Part shown: one piece after another, positions 9,304-18,275 of the stretch
Layout of the letters: each line of letters begins with the position of its first letter
Position numbering within the stretch: the stretch's first letter is position 1
From: Colwellia ponticola
GTDB lineage: Bacteria > Pseudomonadota > Gammaproteobacteria > Enterobacterales > Alteromonadaceae
Reading direction: 5' to 3'
Assembly: GCF_005885605.1 (NCBI RefSeq)
Contig: NZ_SZVP01000001.1
Coordinates: forward strand, 310,001-374,000
DNA: 64,000 nucleotides
Notes under the pieces: model-generated
Seen by the model: only the letters and a program-made list of their open reading frames with translations
Database searches by the model: none
Told to the model about the DNA's origin: nothing
Made by a program: the position numbers and the translations under genes

Positions 9304-10695
9304 ATGAAAAAGCCCTTTAAACCATCTGCGTCTGCAAAATTATCTAAATTATCTCTTGTCATCAGCGCCGCTTTATTCTCATCGGCTTTAGCACTGACTA
9401 GTGCCCCTGCTCTCGCAAATTTACCCCCACAAGTAGATGGTCATGTCATGCCCAGTCTAGCTCCTATGCTTGAGCATGCCACTCCTGCCGTGGTCAGTAT
9501 TTCTGTTGTTGGTACACATGAAGTATCACAACAAAATGTACCTGAAGCCTTCAAGTTTTTCTTTGGTAACAGAGGGCAAAATCAAGCACAGCAGCGACCT
9601 TTTCGAGGCCTAGGCTCAGGCGTCATTATTGATAGTGATGAAGGCTATATTGTTACCAACAATCACGTAATAGAAAATGCTGACAAAATCATGATCACTT
9701 TAAAAGATGGTCGTCAAATAGAAGCGAAAAAGCTTGGTAGTGATGCAAAAAGTGATATTGCCTTATTGCAAATTGAAGCCAAAAATTTACATAGCATTAA
9801 GCTCGCTGATTCTGATAATTTACGCGTCGGTGACTTCACCGTTGCTATTGGTAGCCCCTTTGGTTTAGGACAAACCGTTACCTCGGGTATTGTCAGCGCA
9901 CTTGGTCGTAGTAACTTAAATATTGAACAATATGAAGATTTCATTCAAACCGATGCGGCAATAAACAGTGGTAACTCTGGTGGCGCGTTAGTGAACTTAC
10001 GTGGTGAGTTAATAGGTATTAATACTGCCATTTTAGGTCCTGGTGGCGGCAATGTTGGTATTGGGTTTGCTATTCCAAGTAATATGATGCATAACCTTGT
10101 TAGCCAAATCATTGAGTTTGGTGAGGTACATCGCGGTATCCTTGGCGTATCAGGGCACAGTGTCAACAGTGAAATAGCCAAAGCAATGGAGCTAGAAACC
10201 AATCAAGGTGGTTTTATTGCTCAAGTAATGCCTGATTCAGCTGCTGATGAAGCAGGGATTAAAGCCGGCGATGTCATTGTCGCCATGAATGGTAAACCTA
10301 TAAAAAGCTTCTTTGAGTTACGCGCGAAAATAGGCTCAATAGGTGCGAATAAAAAGGTAAACCTAACAGTCATAAGAGATGGTGATACTAAAACATTTAC
10401 CGTTAAGTTAAAGCAAGACCAAAGCGCAGAGATTGCTGCAGCCAGTATCCATACTATGCTAAAAGGTGCGCAATTAACAAATGACAGTAAAAAACAAGCG
10501 GTAGTCATAGAAAACGTAGCGGAAGGTTCACCTGCTCACATGGCGGGTTTTAAGGCGGGTGATATCATTATTGGCGTTAACCGTAGCCGTATTAAAGATA
10601 TAGCTCAGTTGCGTGATCAACTAAAAGACACCAGTGGTGTGCTAGCGATAAACATTATTAGAGGTAATATTTCGCAGTACATAATGATACGTTAA
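9304..10695 (+). CDS. degQ: Periplasmic Do-family serine protease DegQ/DegP
   Basis: A periplasmic HtrA-type protease/chaperone that degrades misfolded envelope proteins. From the ATG at 9304 the product is 463 aa with a signal peptide (MKKPFK..., cleavage after APALA, residue 38), the catalytic triad His121 (TNNHV), Asp151 (SDIALL) and Ser226 (GNSGGAL), and two PDZ domains (about 255-345 and 375-460). An in-frame extension reaches 9241, but 9304 has a GGAGAA ribosome binding site and gives a proper signal peptide, and the extension runs into a terminator. Two PDZ domains and length fit DegQ/DegP; the pairing with degS favours degQ. Confidence 0.93.
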   Translation: MKKPFKPSASAKLSKLSLVISAALFSSALALTSAPALANLPPQVDGHVMPSLAPMLEHATPAVVSISVVGTHEVSQQNVPEAFKFFFGNRGQNQAQQRPFRGLGSGVIIDSDEGYIVTNNHVIENADKIMITLKDGRQIEAKKLGSDAKSDIALLQIEAKNLHSIKLADSDNLRVGDFTVAIGSPFGLGQTVTSGIVSALGRSNLNIEQYEDFIQTDAAINSGNSGGALVNLRGELIGINTAILGPGGGNVGIGFAIPSNMMHNLVSQIIEFGEVHRGILGVSGHSVNSEIAKAMELETNQGGFIAQVMPDSAADEAGIKAGDVIVAMNGKPIKSFFELRAKIGSIGANKKVNLTVIRDGDTKTFTVKLKQDQSAEIAAASIHTMLKGAQLTNDSKKQAVVIENVAEGSPAHMAGFKAGDIIIGVNRSRIKDIAQLRDQLKDTSGVLAINIIRGNISQYIMIR

Positions 10696-10712
10696 GCACG
10701 ATTATCTAATGA

Positions 10713-10743
10713 TTAGCTCCTGTTATTGGATTACAGGAGCTAA
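10713..10743 (+). terminator. Hairpin between degQ and degS
   Basis: Perfect 11-bp stem TTAGCTCCTGT (10713-10723) / ACAGGAGCTAA (10733-10743), loop 9 nt. A T-run (TTTTTTT) comes only 10 nt later, so it is not a textbook intrinsic terminator, but it sits between the degQ stop and the degS start and probably limits read-through. Confidence 0.55.
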
Positions 10744-10804
10744 TAACAAGCGCTTTTTTTATGTTACACTAAAAATATCGGTCGCATATAATATTAGATA
10801 GCCT

Positions 10805-11875
10805 TTGAAAATCATCTCTTCACTAAAATATATAATAACAGCAGTAAGTTACGGCGTCCTTATCGCGGTAATTTTATTACTTTTCATGCCAAATTTAGTA
10901 CCTAACTTAAGCGATAGTAGCTTAGCAAAAAGTCTTTTTAAAGGCGGTCAAAGCCAAAAGGCGCCATTGTCTTTTGCTAAAGCCGTTAGCATTGCCAGCC
11001 CAGCCGTTGTAAATATTTATTCTGAACAAATAGAAGTCAACCCACAGTATGGCCGTAAACCTCGAAAAAGCACCCGTTTAGGCTCAGGGGTAATAATGAG
11101 TACCCATGGCTATATATTGACTAACTTACATGTTATTCGCCAAGCAGACCTTATACAGGTGTTATTACAAAATGGTCAGGTGTATCCTGCTGAACTCATT
11201 GGTTTTGATCATTATACCGATTTAGCGGTACTAAAAATAAATGCCAGTAACCTACCCGTTATTCCACAAAAAGAACAACAAGTATCTCTGGTTGGCGACA
11301 TAGTACTTGCCATTGGTAATCCATTAAATTTAGGCCAAACAGTGACTCAAGGGATTATTAGCGCCACTGGACGTAATGGTTTAAGTAACACTAGTTATTT
11401 AGAATTTTTGCAAATGGATGCTGCGATTAATGAAGGTAATTCAGGCGGTGCACTGATTAACAGTAACGGTACTTTAGTGGGGATTAATTCAAGAAAATTT
11501 ACTCAGTCAAATCCTCAGCTATCGATTCAAGGCATTTTCTTTGCCGTACCTTATCAATTAGCGTACAAGATTATGCGTCAAATCATTGAAAATGGTAAGG
11601 TTGTACGTGGTTGGTTAGGTGTTGCCACACAAAACTATCATAATGAATTTAAAGGTTTTGTTATTGAGGAGATTATGAATAATAGCCCCGCCCAAGCGGC
11701 TGGCTTACAGGTTGGTGATGTGGTGTATCAAATAGACAATCAAGCGATAAAAAATGTCACCGATGCTTTAGATATTATTGCAGAAACCCAACCCAATACA
11801 GAGCTAACCTTTAAGATTTACCGACGAGGTAACCCTATTGAAGCTAAAGTAAAAATTATAGAGTTACCAAGCTAA
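10805..11875 (+). CDS. degS: Outer-membrane-stress sensor protease DegS
   Basis: DegS is a membrane-anchored HtrA protease that, on sensing misfolded porin C-termini through its PDZ domain, cuts RseA and starts the sigma-E response. The 356-aa product starts at TTG (no nearby ATG in frame), has one N-terminal membrane anchor (residues 12-30) and no cleavage site. The triad is His109 (TNLHV), Asp139 (YTDLAVL) and Ser213 (GNSGGAL). A single PDZ domain occupies about 260-350. One PDZ plus an anchor separates DegS from the two-PDZ DegQ just upstream, and the degQ-degS order is conserved in gammaproteobacteria. Confidence 0.93.
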   Translation: MKIISSLKYIITAVSYGVLIAVILLLFMPNLVPNLSDSSLAKSLFKGGQSQKAPLSFAKAVSIASPAVVNIYSEQIEVNPQYGRKPRKSTRLGSGVIMSTHGYILTNLHVIRQADLIQVLLQNGQVYPAELIGFDHYTDLAVLKINASNLPVIPQKEQQVSLVGDIVLAIGNPLNLGQTVTQGIISATGRNGLSNTSYLEFLQMDAAINEGNSGGALINSNGTLVGINSRKFTQSNPQLSIQGIFFAVPYQLAYKIMRQIIENGKVVRGWLGVATQNYHNEFKGFVIEEIMNNSPAQAAGLQVGDVVYQIDNQAIKNVTDALDIIAETQPNTELTFKIYRRGNPIEAKVKIIELPS

Positions 11876-11931
11876 TTAAAGTGAGTGGATTGCATTGTAT
11901 TAAGTGAGTAAATTAGGCTAATAACAGCCGA

Positions 11932-11969
11932 AAAAAAGGCAGACCGTAGTAATACAGTCTGCCTTTTTT
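11932..11969. terminator. Bidirectional terminator between degS and dsbA
   Basis: Thirteen-bp stem: six A's plus GGCAGAC (11932-11944) with GTCTGCC plus six T's (11957-11969), 12-nt loop. A-tract and T-tract flank the GC-rich core, so it can terminate both degS (plus) and dsbA (minus), which converge here. Confidence 0.92.
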
Positions 11970-11993
11970 CATGATTATCTTGATAAGTACGGC

Positions 11994-12638
11994 TTATGAA
12001 TCTAACTCAAGTAAGTATTTCACTAAATTTTGATAGTCTTGCTCAAAGTTATTAGCGTCTAATTTACTTGGATCAATTTTATATTTACCGTTAACAATGA
12101 TGGTAGGTACGCCAGTTAATACACGTTTTTCAGCCATAGTATCTTGATATTTCTTGAGTGTTTTAGCTTGTGAGTTAACACTAAAGCTTTTCATTAATTT
12201 ATCAAACTGTTCACCATCAGCACCATTTAGCACGAAGATATTTCTTAAGTCTTTTTCTGAGGTGATCACCGCGCGCTGTACTTGAATATAATTAAATATC
12301 GCACCAATTAATTTGTCAGCATCTCCTAATTGCTCAGCAACAATAGTCGCTTTAGTAATCATATTTTGTACTGTCGGGCTAGCTCCGCGTAAGAAATCAA
12401 CATGGTTACGTTCAAACGATGCATCTTCAGGCAAAGTCTTTTTAAGATTATGCATGATAGGCTCAAACTTAAAACAGTGACCACAATATACTGAGAAGTA
12501 TTCTCTCACTTCTTTTTTCTTCGTTACCGTTTCATTAACTTTAGTATACTGCTCGCCTTCTGTGTATTGTGCAGCTGAAACGCTTAACGATAAAGCCAAC
12601 AGTGGCATTAGCAAAAGAGATTTTAGTATTCTATTCAT
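11994..12638 (-). CDS. dsbA: Periplasmic thiol:disulfide oxidoreductase DsbA
   Basis: DsbA introduces disulfide bonds into proteins entering the periplasm and is reoxidised by DsbB. The 214-aa product has a signal peptide (about residues 1-22, ending SVSAA) and a thioredoxin fold interrupted by a helical domain. The active site is Cys52-Gly-His-Cys55; the usual DsbA dipeptide is Pro-His, so the Gly-His variant could shift redox potential (inference). The cis-proline loop TGVPTIIVNGKYKI is intact. It follows srkA by 43 nt on the same strand, the same srkA-dsbA order as E. coli, where the pair is induced by Cpx stress. Confidence 0.95.
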   Translation of the reverse strand: MNRILKSLLLMPLLALSLSVSAAQYTEGEQYTKVNETVTKKKEVREYFSVYCGHCFKFEPIMHNLKKTLPEDASFERNHVDFLRGASPTVQNMITKATIVAEQLGDADKLIGAIFNYIQVQRAVITSEKDLRNIFVLNGADGEQFDKLMKSFSVNSQAKTLKKYQDTMAEKRVLTGVPTIIVNGKYKIDPSKLDANNFEQDYQNLVKYLLELDS

Positions 12639-12681
12639 TATTATTTCCTAAAGTAAAAACGTTATCCTGTGAAGAATAAGG

Positions 12682-13668
12682 TTAAAAGTTATTCAAACTC
12701 AATGGTGGTTGTTGCAATGCTGACATTTGCTCTTTCAGCATAAGTATTTGCTGTTCCCAATACTTTTCAGTATTAAACCAAGGAAAGTTTTGTGGGAAAG
12801 CGGGATCGAGCCAACGTTTACATAACCACGCCATATAATTAACAACACGCATGGTTCTTAGTGATTCTATCAAAAGAAGTTGTTCATTTTCAAACGTAAA
12901 GAACTCTTCATAACCCATTAATAGTGTATCAAGTTGTAACAACTGTTGCTGCCTGTCACCTGAGAGCATCATCCAAAGGTCTTGAATAGCAGGACCTGTT
13001 CGACAATCATCTAAATCGACAAAGTGGGGTCCTTCGTCACGCCATAAAATATTACCAGCATGACAATCACCATGTAACCGAATTTGCTGCGTGCGCTTAA
13101 CGGCTAAATATTGTTTAGCTGCAACCTCAATCACCTGATCTAAAATTGTAAAAAAGGCTGTGCTTAATTGCTTAGGCACATAATTGGAAGCAAGAATAGT
13201 TTCACGTGCTTTAAACAATAATTCTTCACTATTAAAACTTGGTCGATGAACAAAGTCTTTTTGCGATGCAACCGCATGAATGCGACCAATAAAGCGTCCC
13301 ATCCATTCTAGTTGATTGAGGTTATCCACCTCAAAAATACGGCCACCGCGACAAGGAAACACAGCAAAATGATAGCCTTGATATTCAAATAAGCTTTGCC
13401 CGTTCACTTTAAGTGGCGCAATAATAGGCAACTCATGCTTAGCTAACTCAAAAGAAAACTTATGTTCTTCTTTGATTTGTGCGAGCTCCCAGCGTTGTGG
13501 CCGGTAAAACTTAGTGACATACTTAACTAAGTTTTCATCATGAAACTGATAAACACGGTTTTCATAGCTATTAAGCGCTAATAAACCACTATCAACACCA
13601 AAGCCCGCACTTTCTATGCCATCGATAATTAAATCAGGTGACAAGGCACTAAAGTCAAATGATGCCAT
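12682..13668 (-). CDS. srkA: Stress response kinase A (SrkA/YihE)
   Basis: A 328-aa Ser/Thr kinase of the choline-kinase fold, identical in length to E. coli SrkA, which protects cells from programmed death during envelope stress. The catalytic loop HGDCHAGNILW and the metal-binding VDLDDCRTGP (DFG equivalent) are both present, with the N-terminal ENRVYQF segment forming the nucleotide-binding strands. Its ATG overlaps the ccoG stop as TAATG, so translation is coupled to ccoG; dsbA follows 43 nt downstream. The three genes form a ccoG-srkA-dsbA operon on the minus strand. Confidence 0.94.
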   Translation of the reverse strand: MASFDFSALSPDLIIDGIESAGFGVDSGLLALNSYENRVYQFHDENLVKYVTKFYRPQRWELAQIKEEHKFSFELAKHELPIIAPLKVNGQSLFEYQGYHFAVFPCRGGRIFEVDNLNQLEWMGRFIGRIHAVASQKDFVHRPSFNSEELLFKARETILASNYVPKQLSTAFFTILDQVIEVAAKQYLAVKRTQQIRLHGDCHAGNILWRDEGPHFVDLDDCRTGPAIQDLWMMLSGDRQQQLLQLDTLLMGYEEFFTFENEQLLLIESLRTMRVVNYMAWLCKRWLDPAFPQNFPWFNTEKYWEQQILMLKEQMSALQQPPLSLNNF

Positions 13669-15131
13669 TAGCGTTTATTAAAGAATCGGCTTTCTTGCTC
13701 GATTCTTACATCATCTTTAGGGTCAACTTGCTCAATGACAAAGGTAATGTCATTCATGTAACTTTCTAGTTCATAAGGGTCAACCGAAATACTAATAGGC
13801 AGTGTAAAAACCTTAGCGGCTCCCACAACAACTTCTTGCTCACCATGCCATGTGGTATTGTCGATCCCCTTAACAGAGAGCTTATAAGTATTGTCTGTTT
13901 GCGACATATTAAGAATTTTTAAGGTATAAACATTTTCAATATCACCGTTAAAGTTTTCTTTTGCCAACTCAGTACGATCACGCATGATATCTAAAGATAG
14001 CGGCACTCTATTAACAATTTCAAGCACTAACATACTACTCATAATAACGAGCAATATTGCGTACCCAATAAGTTTAGAGCGTACTAGGTGAACTTTTTTG
14101 CCTTCGAGTTCATGCTCAGTAGTATAACGAATAAGGCCTTGTTCATAATTCATCTTACTCATCACCCCTGAACAAGCATCAACACAAGCACCACAGTTAA
14201 TACATTCATATTGCAAACCGTTACGGATATCGATACCGGTTGGGCAAACTTCAACACATAAATTACAGTCTATACAATCCCCTAGCCCCATGGCTTTGTG
14301 ATCTTGTTTACGACCACGAGGACCACGACTTTCACCACGCTTAGCATCATATGAAACCGTTAAGGTGTCTTTATCAAACATAGCAGACTGAAAGCGCGCA
14401 TAAGGACACATATGCAAACAGACAGTTTCACGCATAAAACCCGCATTACCGTAAGTCGCAAAGGTAAAAAAGGCTAAAATACCTGCCATCATTACCGTGG
14501 TATTTAACGTGAAAACATTAATAAATAATTCTTGCATCGGCGAAAAATAACCCGCAAAAGTCATTGCGGTTAATAGGGAGAATAATAGCCAAGCACTATG
14601 CTTTAAGGTTTTTCGTGTGAGTTTATTAACATTCCTTTTTTGCGCGTCGAGCTTCCTGCGCTGATTAGCCGTACCTTCAATTTTTTCTTCAAACCAAATG
14701 AAAATAAAGGTCCACACCGTTTGCGGGCAGGTGTAACCACACCAAACACGACCAAGGAATGTGGTAACAAAAAACAGTACGAAGGCGCCAAAAATAAAAA
14801 TCCAAGCGAGTAAGGTTAAGTCTTGTGGCCAAAGTGTTAAGTTAAAGATAGTAAATCGCTGTTCACTAATATCAAACAAGACCGCTTGATGACCATTAAA
14901 CTGAAGCCATGGAACAATTAAAAAAAGACCAAAGAAAACAAGGTTTATACGTTGCCTTAATTTTTGGAAAAAACCAGTGATATTACGTACATATATTGTA
15001 TCACCTGGTTTGTAACGTGCTTTGCCCGTTTTTTTATTAGTGGCTACGTTAACGTTTTTAACTGGAATATGCTGCTCTACTACTGCCTTCTTAGTTTCAG
15101 GTGTAGAAGATGATTGGTCGTTTGCTCTCAC
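13668..15131 (-). CDS. ccoG: Cytochrome cbb3 oxidase accessory protein CcoG (FixG/RdxA)
   Basis: CcoG is an inner-membrane polyferredoxin-like protein needed for assembly of cbb3-type cytochrome oxidase, where it reduces copper. The 487-aa form has several membrane segments, conserved CGYTCPQTVW and CLHMCPYARFQ motifs, two ferredoxin-type clusters (CIDCNLCVEVCP and CINCGACVDAC), and a C-terminal Ig-like domain (about 390-487). I chose the GTG at 15131 because AAGGA lies 6 nt before it; in-frame ATGs at 15185 and 15182 have no ribosome binding site. It heads a coupled operon with srkA and dsbA. Its ccoNOPQ partners are not in the window. Confidence 0.92.
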   Translation of the reverse strand: MRANDQSSSTPETKKAVVEQHIPVKNVNVATNKKTGKARYKPGDTIYVRNITGFFQKLRQRINLVFFGLFLIVPWLQFNGHQAVLFDISEQRFTIFNLTLWPQDLTLLAWIFIFGAFVLFFVTTFLGRVWCGYTCPQTVWTFIFIWFEEKIEGTANQRRKLDAQKRNVNKLTRKTLKHSAWLLFSLLTAMTFAGYFSPMQELFINVFTLNTTVMMAGILAFFTFATYGNAGFMRETVCLHMCPYARFQSAMFDKDTLTVSYDAKRGESRGPRGRKQDHKAMGLGDCIDCNLCVEVCPTGIDIRNGLQYECINCGACVDACSGVMSKMNYEQGLIRYTTEHELEGKKVHLVRSKLIGYAILLVIMSSMLVLEIVNRVPLSLDIMRDRTELAKENFNGDIENVYTLKILNMSQTDNTYKLSVKGIDNTTWHGEQEVVVGAAKVFTLPISISVDPYELESYMNDITFVIEQVDPKDDVRIEQESRFFNKR

Positions 15132-15286
15132 GATAAATCCTTGGTATGGGGAAATAACTACTAACAGACTACTCGTTAGCATCATAAAGAGAAGTGATTT
15201 TATTAATTACAGCCTATAATAACTGATACCTTTAAGCTGGCTAATTACTATATACTATTCTCTTAGCGAATATTATATAGCATTTT

Positions 15287-15643
15287 ATGAAAAAATTATT
15301 GATCTTAATCGTTGCCGTAGCGCTCTACTTACATTTTTATCCAAATGAAACACTCACTAACTTCTACCATAAGCAGAAACAGTTTTTAGTTAATGAGTTT
15401 GGTAAATTTAGTGATACTAAGCTGCGTTTAAAAGCTAATAAAATCTATCTAGATTTAGAAAATGATTTAGCGAACTTTTCAGAAAAAGAAATAAAGCACT
15501 TAAAAGAGATAACCGCCTCAAGAGATAATGTTAAAGCTTTTCATTTAACGTTCTGTAAAACCGCGCAAAGAGATATTGATTTTCATATAAATAATCAAAA
15601 GAAAGTATGCGCGACGATAAACCGCCATGTAAAAATGCTTTAA
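15287..15643 (+). CDS. Unknown small secreted or membrane-anchored protein
   Basis: A 118-aa product that I do not recognise. It begins with MKK and a hydrophobic stretch (residues 4-17), a signal peptide or N-terminal anchor, followed by a mostly helical, Lys-rich region and two cysteines near the C-terminus (in HLTFCKTAQ and KKVCATINR) that could form a disulfide. It lies alone between ccoG (divergent) and hutF (convergent), with its ATG 102 nt after the longest upstream form of ccoG. Codon use resembles the neighbours, so it is probably a real lineage-specific gene. Confidence 0.65.
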   Translation: MKKLLILIVAVALYLHFYPNETLTNFYHKQKQFLVNEFGKFSDTKLRLKANKIYLDLENDLANFSEKEIKHLKEITASRDNVKAFHLTFCKTAQRDIDFHINNQKKVCATINRHVKML

Positions 15644-15718
15644 ACCTTACTGCGAATAGTCGCTGTTAAATAGTGACTTAACACTCACGCATAAACGACT
15701 TAAGCAATATAAGTAACA

Positions 15719-17116
15719 TTAGCCTAGATACGATTCACTAGACAGCCTCACCAATAACTTAGCAAAATTTTCACTCACTTGTTTTTGTTCAACATGCTGT
15801 TGTGCTTTTATTTGCCATACCCCATTAACCATCACATCAAAAACAGGGTTTTGCTGACTCGCAAAGATCATACTATCGAGTAGCTGTGCATTATTACTCG
15901 CAAATAATTGTGTTTGTTCACTATCAAGTACTAATAAATCGGCTTGTTTACCAACGGCTAAAAAACCGGTATTGCTATTAGTACTGATAGCGCCACCTTT
16001 TGCGGCTTGTTGCCATAAGTTTTCTCCTACTGAGGCTAATTTTATGGATGATAAAATAGCACGCTGCTGCCTAATAAGGCGTTGAGCGTATTCAAGCCAG
16101 CGTAATTCTTCAATAGGATTAACTGAAATATGGCTGTCAGAACCTATGGCAATAGTGCCTTGTTCAGCGAGAAATTCTGCCGTAGGAAAGATACCATCAC
16201 CTAAATTGGCTTCGGTTGTTGGGCAAATACCAACAGTGGCTTGAGTCGCGATAATAGCTTTTCTTTCGTCCTCATTGATATGAGTGGCATGGATTAAGCA
16301 CCAATGTTTATCAAGCTCGATATTGTCAAGTAACCATTGCACTGGACGCTTACCGTAATGCTTTATGCAATCATCCACTTCTTGTTGTTGCTCACTAATA
16401 TGGATATGAATAGGCGCGTTTTTATCTAAATTACGCAGGTGACTGATAGCACTTATCAAGGCTTTTTTATTAACAGCACGTAACGAATGTGGGGCAATAC
16501 CAATATTAGTATTAGGGTATTGCTGACTTAAGTCAAAACAATCACTGACTAGTTGATTAAATTGTTCTGTAGAATTAATAAAACGTTTTTGACCCGTACT
16601 AGGGGGTTGTTCACCAAAACCACTATGCTGATAAAGCACCGGCAATAACGTTAAGCCGATACCTGACTCTTTTGCTGCCATAAAAATGGCTTTTGCCATG
16701 GTAGCTAAAGAAGGTTCACCATGACTGTCACGATAAGTACTGCCGTCAACATCATGGTGTAAATAATGAAACTCTGCCACACGGGTATAGCCCATTTTGA
16801 GCATTTCAATATAAAGCTGCTTGGCAATATTTTTAGCATCTAGGTCTGTTAACTGCGCTAAAAATTGATACATAATTTTTCGCCAAGTCCAGAAACTGTC
16901 TTGGCCGTCGCTGCCCTGCTCACTAAAACCAGCAAAAGCACGTTGAAAAGCATGTGAGTGACAATTAACCATACCGGGTATTACCACACCGCGCGCAATT
17001 TCAGCGCCTGCTGTCATGCCAGTATCAATCGCGGTGATTATGCCTTGCTCAATAGTAATAGTTTTTTTACTTGCCCAACCATCACTTAATAAAATATTTT
17101 CTGCATAGAGTTTCAT
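15719..17116 (-). CDS. hutF: Formimidoylglutamate deiminase HutF
   Basis: HutF deiminates N-formimidoyl-L-glutamate to N-formyl-L-glutamate and ammonia in the five-step histidine degradation route; HutG next door takes the product to glutamate and formate. The 465-aa protein is an amidohydrolase-superfamily TIM barrel: the first metal motif is NCHSHAFQRA, further ligands are in APHSLRAV, HIHISEQ and CLIHATH, and the metal-binding Asp is in IGSDSHISVNP. Length fits the family (about 450 aa). It lies 55 nt downstream of hutG on the same strand, so the two form a hutGF operon. hutH, hutU, hutI and hutC are not in the window. Confidence 0.93.
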   Translation of the reverse strand: MKLYAENILLSDGWASKKTITIEQGIITAIDTGMTAGAEIARGVVIPGMVNCHSHAFQRAFAGFSEQGSDGQDSFWTWRKIMYQFLAQLTDLDAKNIAKQLYIEMLKMGYTRVAEFHYLHHDVDGSTYRDSHGEPSLATMAKAIFMAAKESGIGLTLLPVLYQHSGFGEQPPSTGQKRFINSTEQFNQLVSDCFDLSQQYPNTNIGIAPHSLRAVNKKALISAISHLRNLDKNAPIHIHISEQQQEVDDCIKHYGKRPVQWLLDNIELDKHWCLIHATHINEDERKAIIATQATVGICPTTEANLGDGIFPTAEFLAEQGTIAIGSDSHISVNPIEELRWLEYAQRLIRQQRAILSSIKLASVGENLWQQAAKGGAISTNSNTGFLAVGKQADLLVLDSEQTQLFASNNAQLLDSMIFASQQNPVFDVMVNGVWQIKAQQHVEQKQVSENFAKLLVRLSSESYLG

Positions 17117-17171
17117 CTTGTGCTACTTATTTTTGTTAATTGCGTTTGTTTTACTTCTCTCGCTGCTCATT

Positions 17172-17960
17172 TTATTTATCTTGAGCAAAGTCAGCTAAGC
17201 ATTGTACAAATAATTGTAGTTTCTCTTTTACTTTCGCAGCTTTTTTTTCATTATATTGCGCGCTGGCTTCGTTCATATAAGTACGCTGTGATAACTCTAA
17301 TTGAATAGCGTGTATATTTTCTGCTGGGTTACCATAACAACGGGTGATATAACCGCCCTTAAAGCGGCCGTTAATAACACTAGAGTATGGCGCTAAATCA
17401 AGCTTTGCTATGTGTTCAATCAACTCTGCGCTACAGCTTTGACCATCAGCACTACCAAAGTTAAAGTCTGGTAACTGTCCTGTAAAAAAACGCGGTACGT
17501 GTGACAAAATGGAATGAGCGTCTAATAACACTACTTTGCCATACTGTGTTTTCATATTCGTTAACGTGTTTGTCAATGCTTGATGATAGGGTTGCCAGTA
17601 ATGCGTTATTCGTCGTTGAATTTCTGCTTGGTTAGGCTCTTTACCAGCCAAATATAACGGCGATAAATTAAATGCGGTCATTGGACAAAGTTCTGTACTA
17701 TTTGCACCTGGGTATAGGTTGATGCCATCAATATTACGGTTTAAGTCGATAACATAGCGACTATAGTTAGGCTTAATTATTGAGATACCAAGGTCTTGAG
17801 CAAAGTCATACAGTTTATCGATAAACCAATCGGTGTCAGGCACTTGGTTCGCAGTAGCCGTCATGGCACACGCTATATCATCAGGAATTAATTGTCCGTT
17901 ATGGGGCATACTAATCAATACACCAATATTACCTGTGATTAAGTCATAACTGTTATTCAT
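17172..17960 (-). CDS. hutG: N-formylglutamate deformylase HutG
   Basis: HutG hydrolyses N-formyl-L-glutamate to glutamate and formate, the last step of the five-step histidine pathway. The 262-aa sequence has the family features MPHNGQLIPDD near the N-terminus, PDTDWFIDKLYDF, SRYVIDLNR, and VLLDAHSI with putative zinc ligands. Length matches the family (about 265 aa). It is first in the operon; a HutC-type palindrome (17989-18000) lies 28 nt before its ATG, so induction by urocanate through HutC is expected. Confidence 0.94.
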   Translation of the reverse strand: MNNSYDLITGNIGVLISMPHNGQLIPDDIACAMTATANQVPDTDWFIDKLYDFAQDLGISIIKPNYSRYVIDLNRNIDGINLYPGANSTELCPMTAFNLSPLYLAGKEPNQAEIQRRITHYWQPYHQALTNTLTNMKTQYGKVVLLDAHSILSHVPRFFTGQLPDFNFGSADGQSCSAELIEHIAKLDLAPYSSVINGRFKGGYITRCYGNPAENIHAIQLELSQRTYMNEASAQYNEKKAAKVKEKLQLFVQCLADFAQDK

Positions 17961-17986
17961 AAAGCCCTCGCTAAGTGAACCATTTT

Positions 17987-18001
17987 ACTTGTATATACAA
18001 A
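17987..18001 (-). promoter_or_regulatory. HutC-type operator upstream of hutG
   Basis: TTGTATATACAA (17989-18000) is a perfect palindrome containing TGTATATACA, the core described for HutC binding in Pseudomonas and enterobacterial hut promoters. It lies 28 nt before the hutG start, where a repressor would block transcription or early elongation. HutC itself is not in the window, so regulation by it is inferred. Confidence 0.75.
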
Positions 18002-18204
18002 TTATGGTGAATGAATTTATCATGCGTTAGTTACGCTGAGCAAGGATCTATGGCATTCTTTTTTATTGTGACGTATTGAGTTGTTTTTTTGATAAGCTGT
18101 AACACGAGCCACCTATTATTGGTAAAATCTATCGTAACAATAGGTTTTACCGGTTTTACTTAACATAACTAAGCTATCATAATAGCTCTAAGCTAACGAG
18201 GTAA

Positions 18205-18220
18205 GCCAGTAGCTACTGGC
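18205..18220. promoter_or_regulatory. Perfect 16-bp palindrome upstream of the peroxiredoxin-glutaredoxin gene
   Basis: GCCAGTAGCTACTGGC is identical to its reverse complement and has no loop, so it is more like a dimer-binding operator than an RNA hairpin. It ends 55 nt before the start codon. I cannot assign it to a known regulator. Confidence 0.45.
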
Positions 18221-18275
18221 ATAACCAATACAATTAAGCTGTTAACCTATTAACTATTAATTAAAGGATTTAATC

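Larger units (their letters stand above)
17961..18275. other. hutG / peroxiredoxin divergent regulatory region
   Basis: The 315-bp gap holds three dyads: the HutC-like site next to hutG (17989-18000); a 12-bp hairpin GGTAAAATCTAT (18121-18132) / ATAGGTTTTACC (18140-18151) with one G.T pair; and a perfect 16-bp palindrome at 18205-18220. The last two lie on the peroxiredoxin-glutaredoxin side. Confidence 0.6.
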
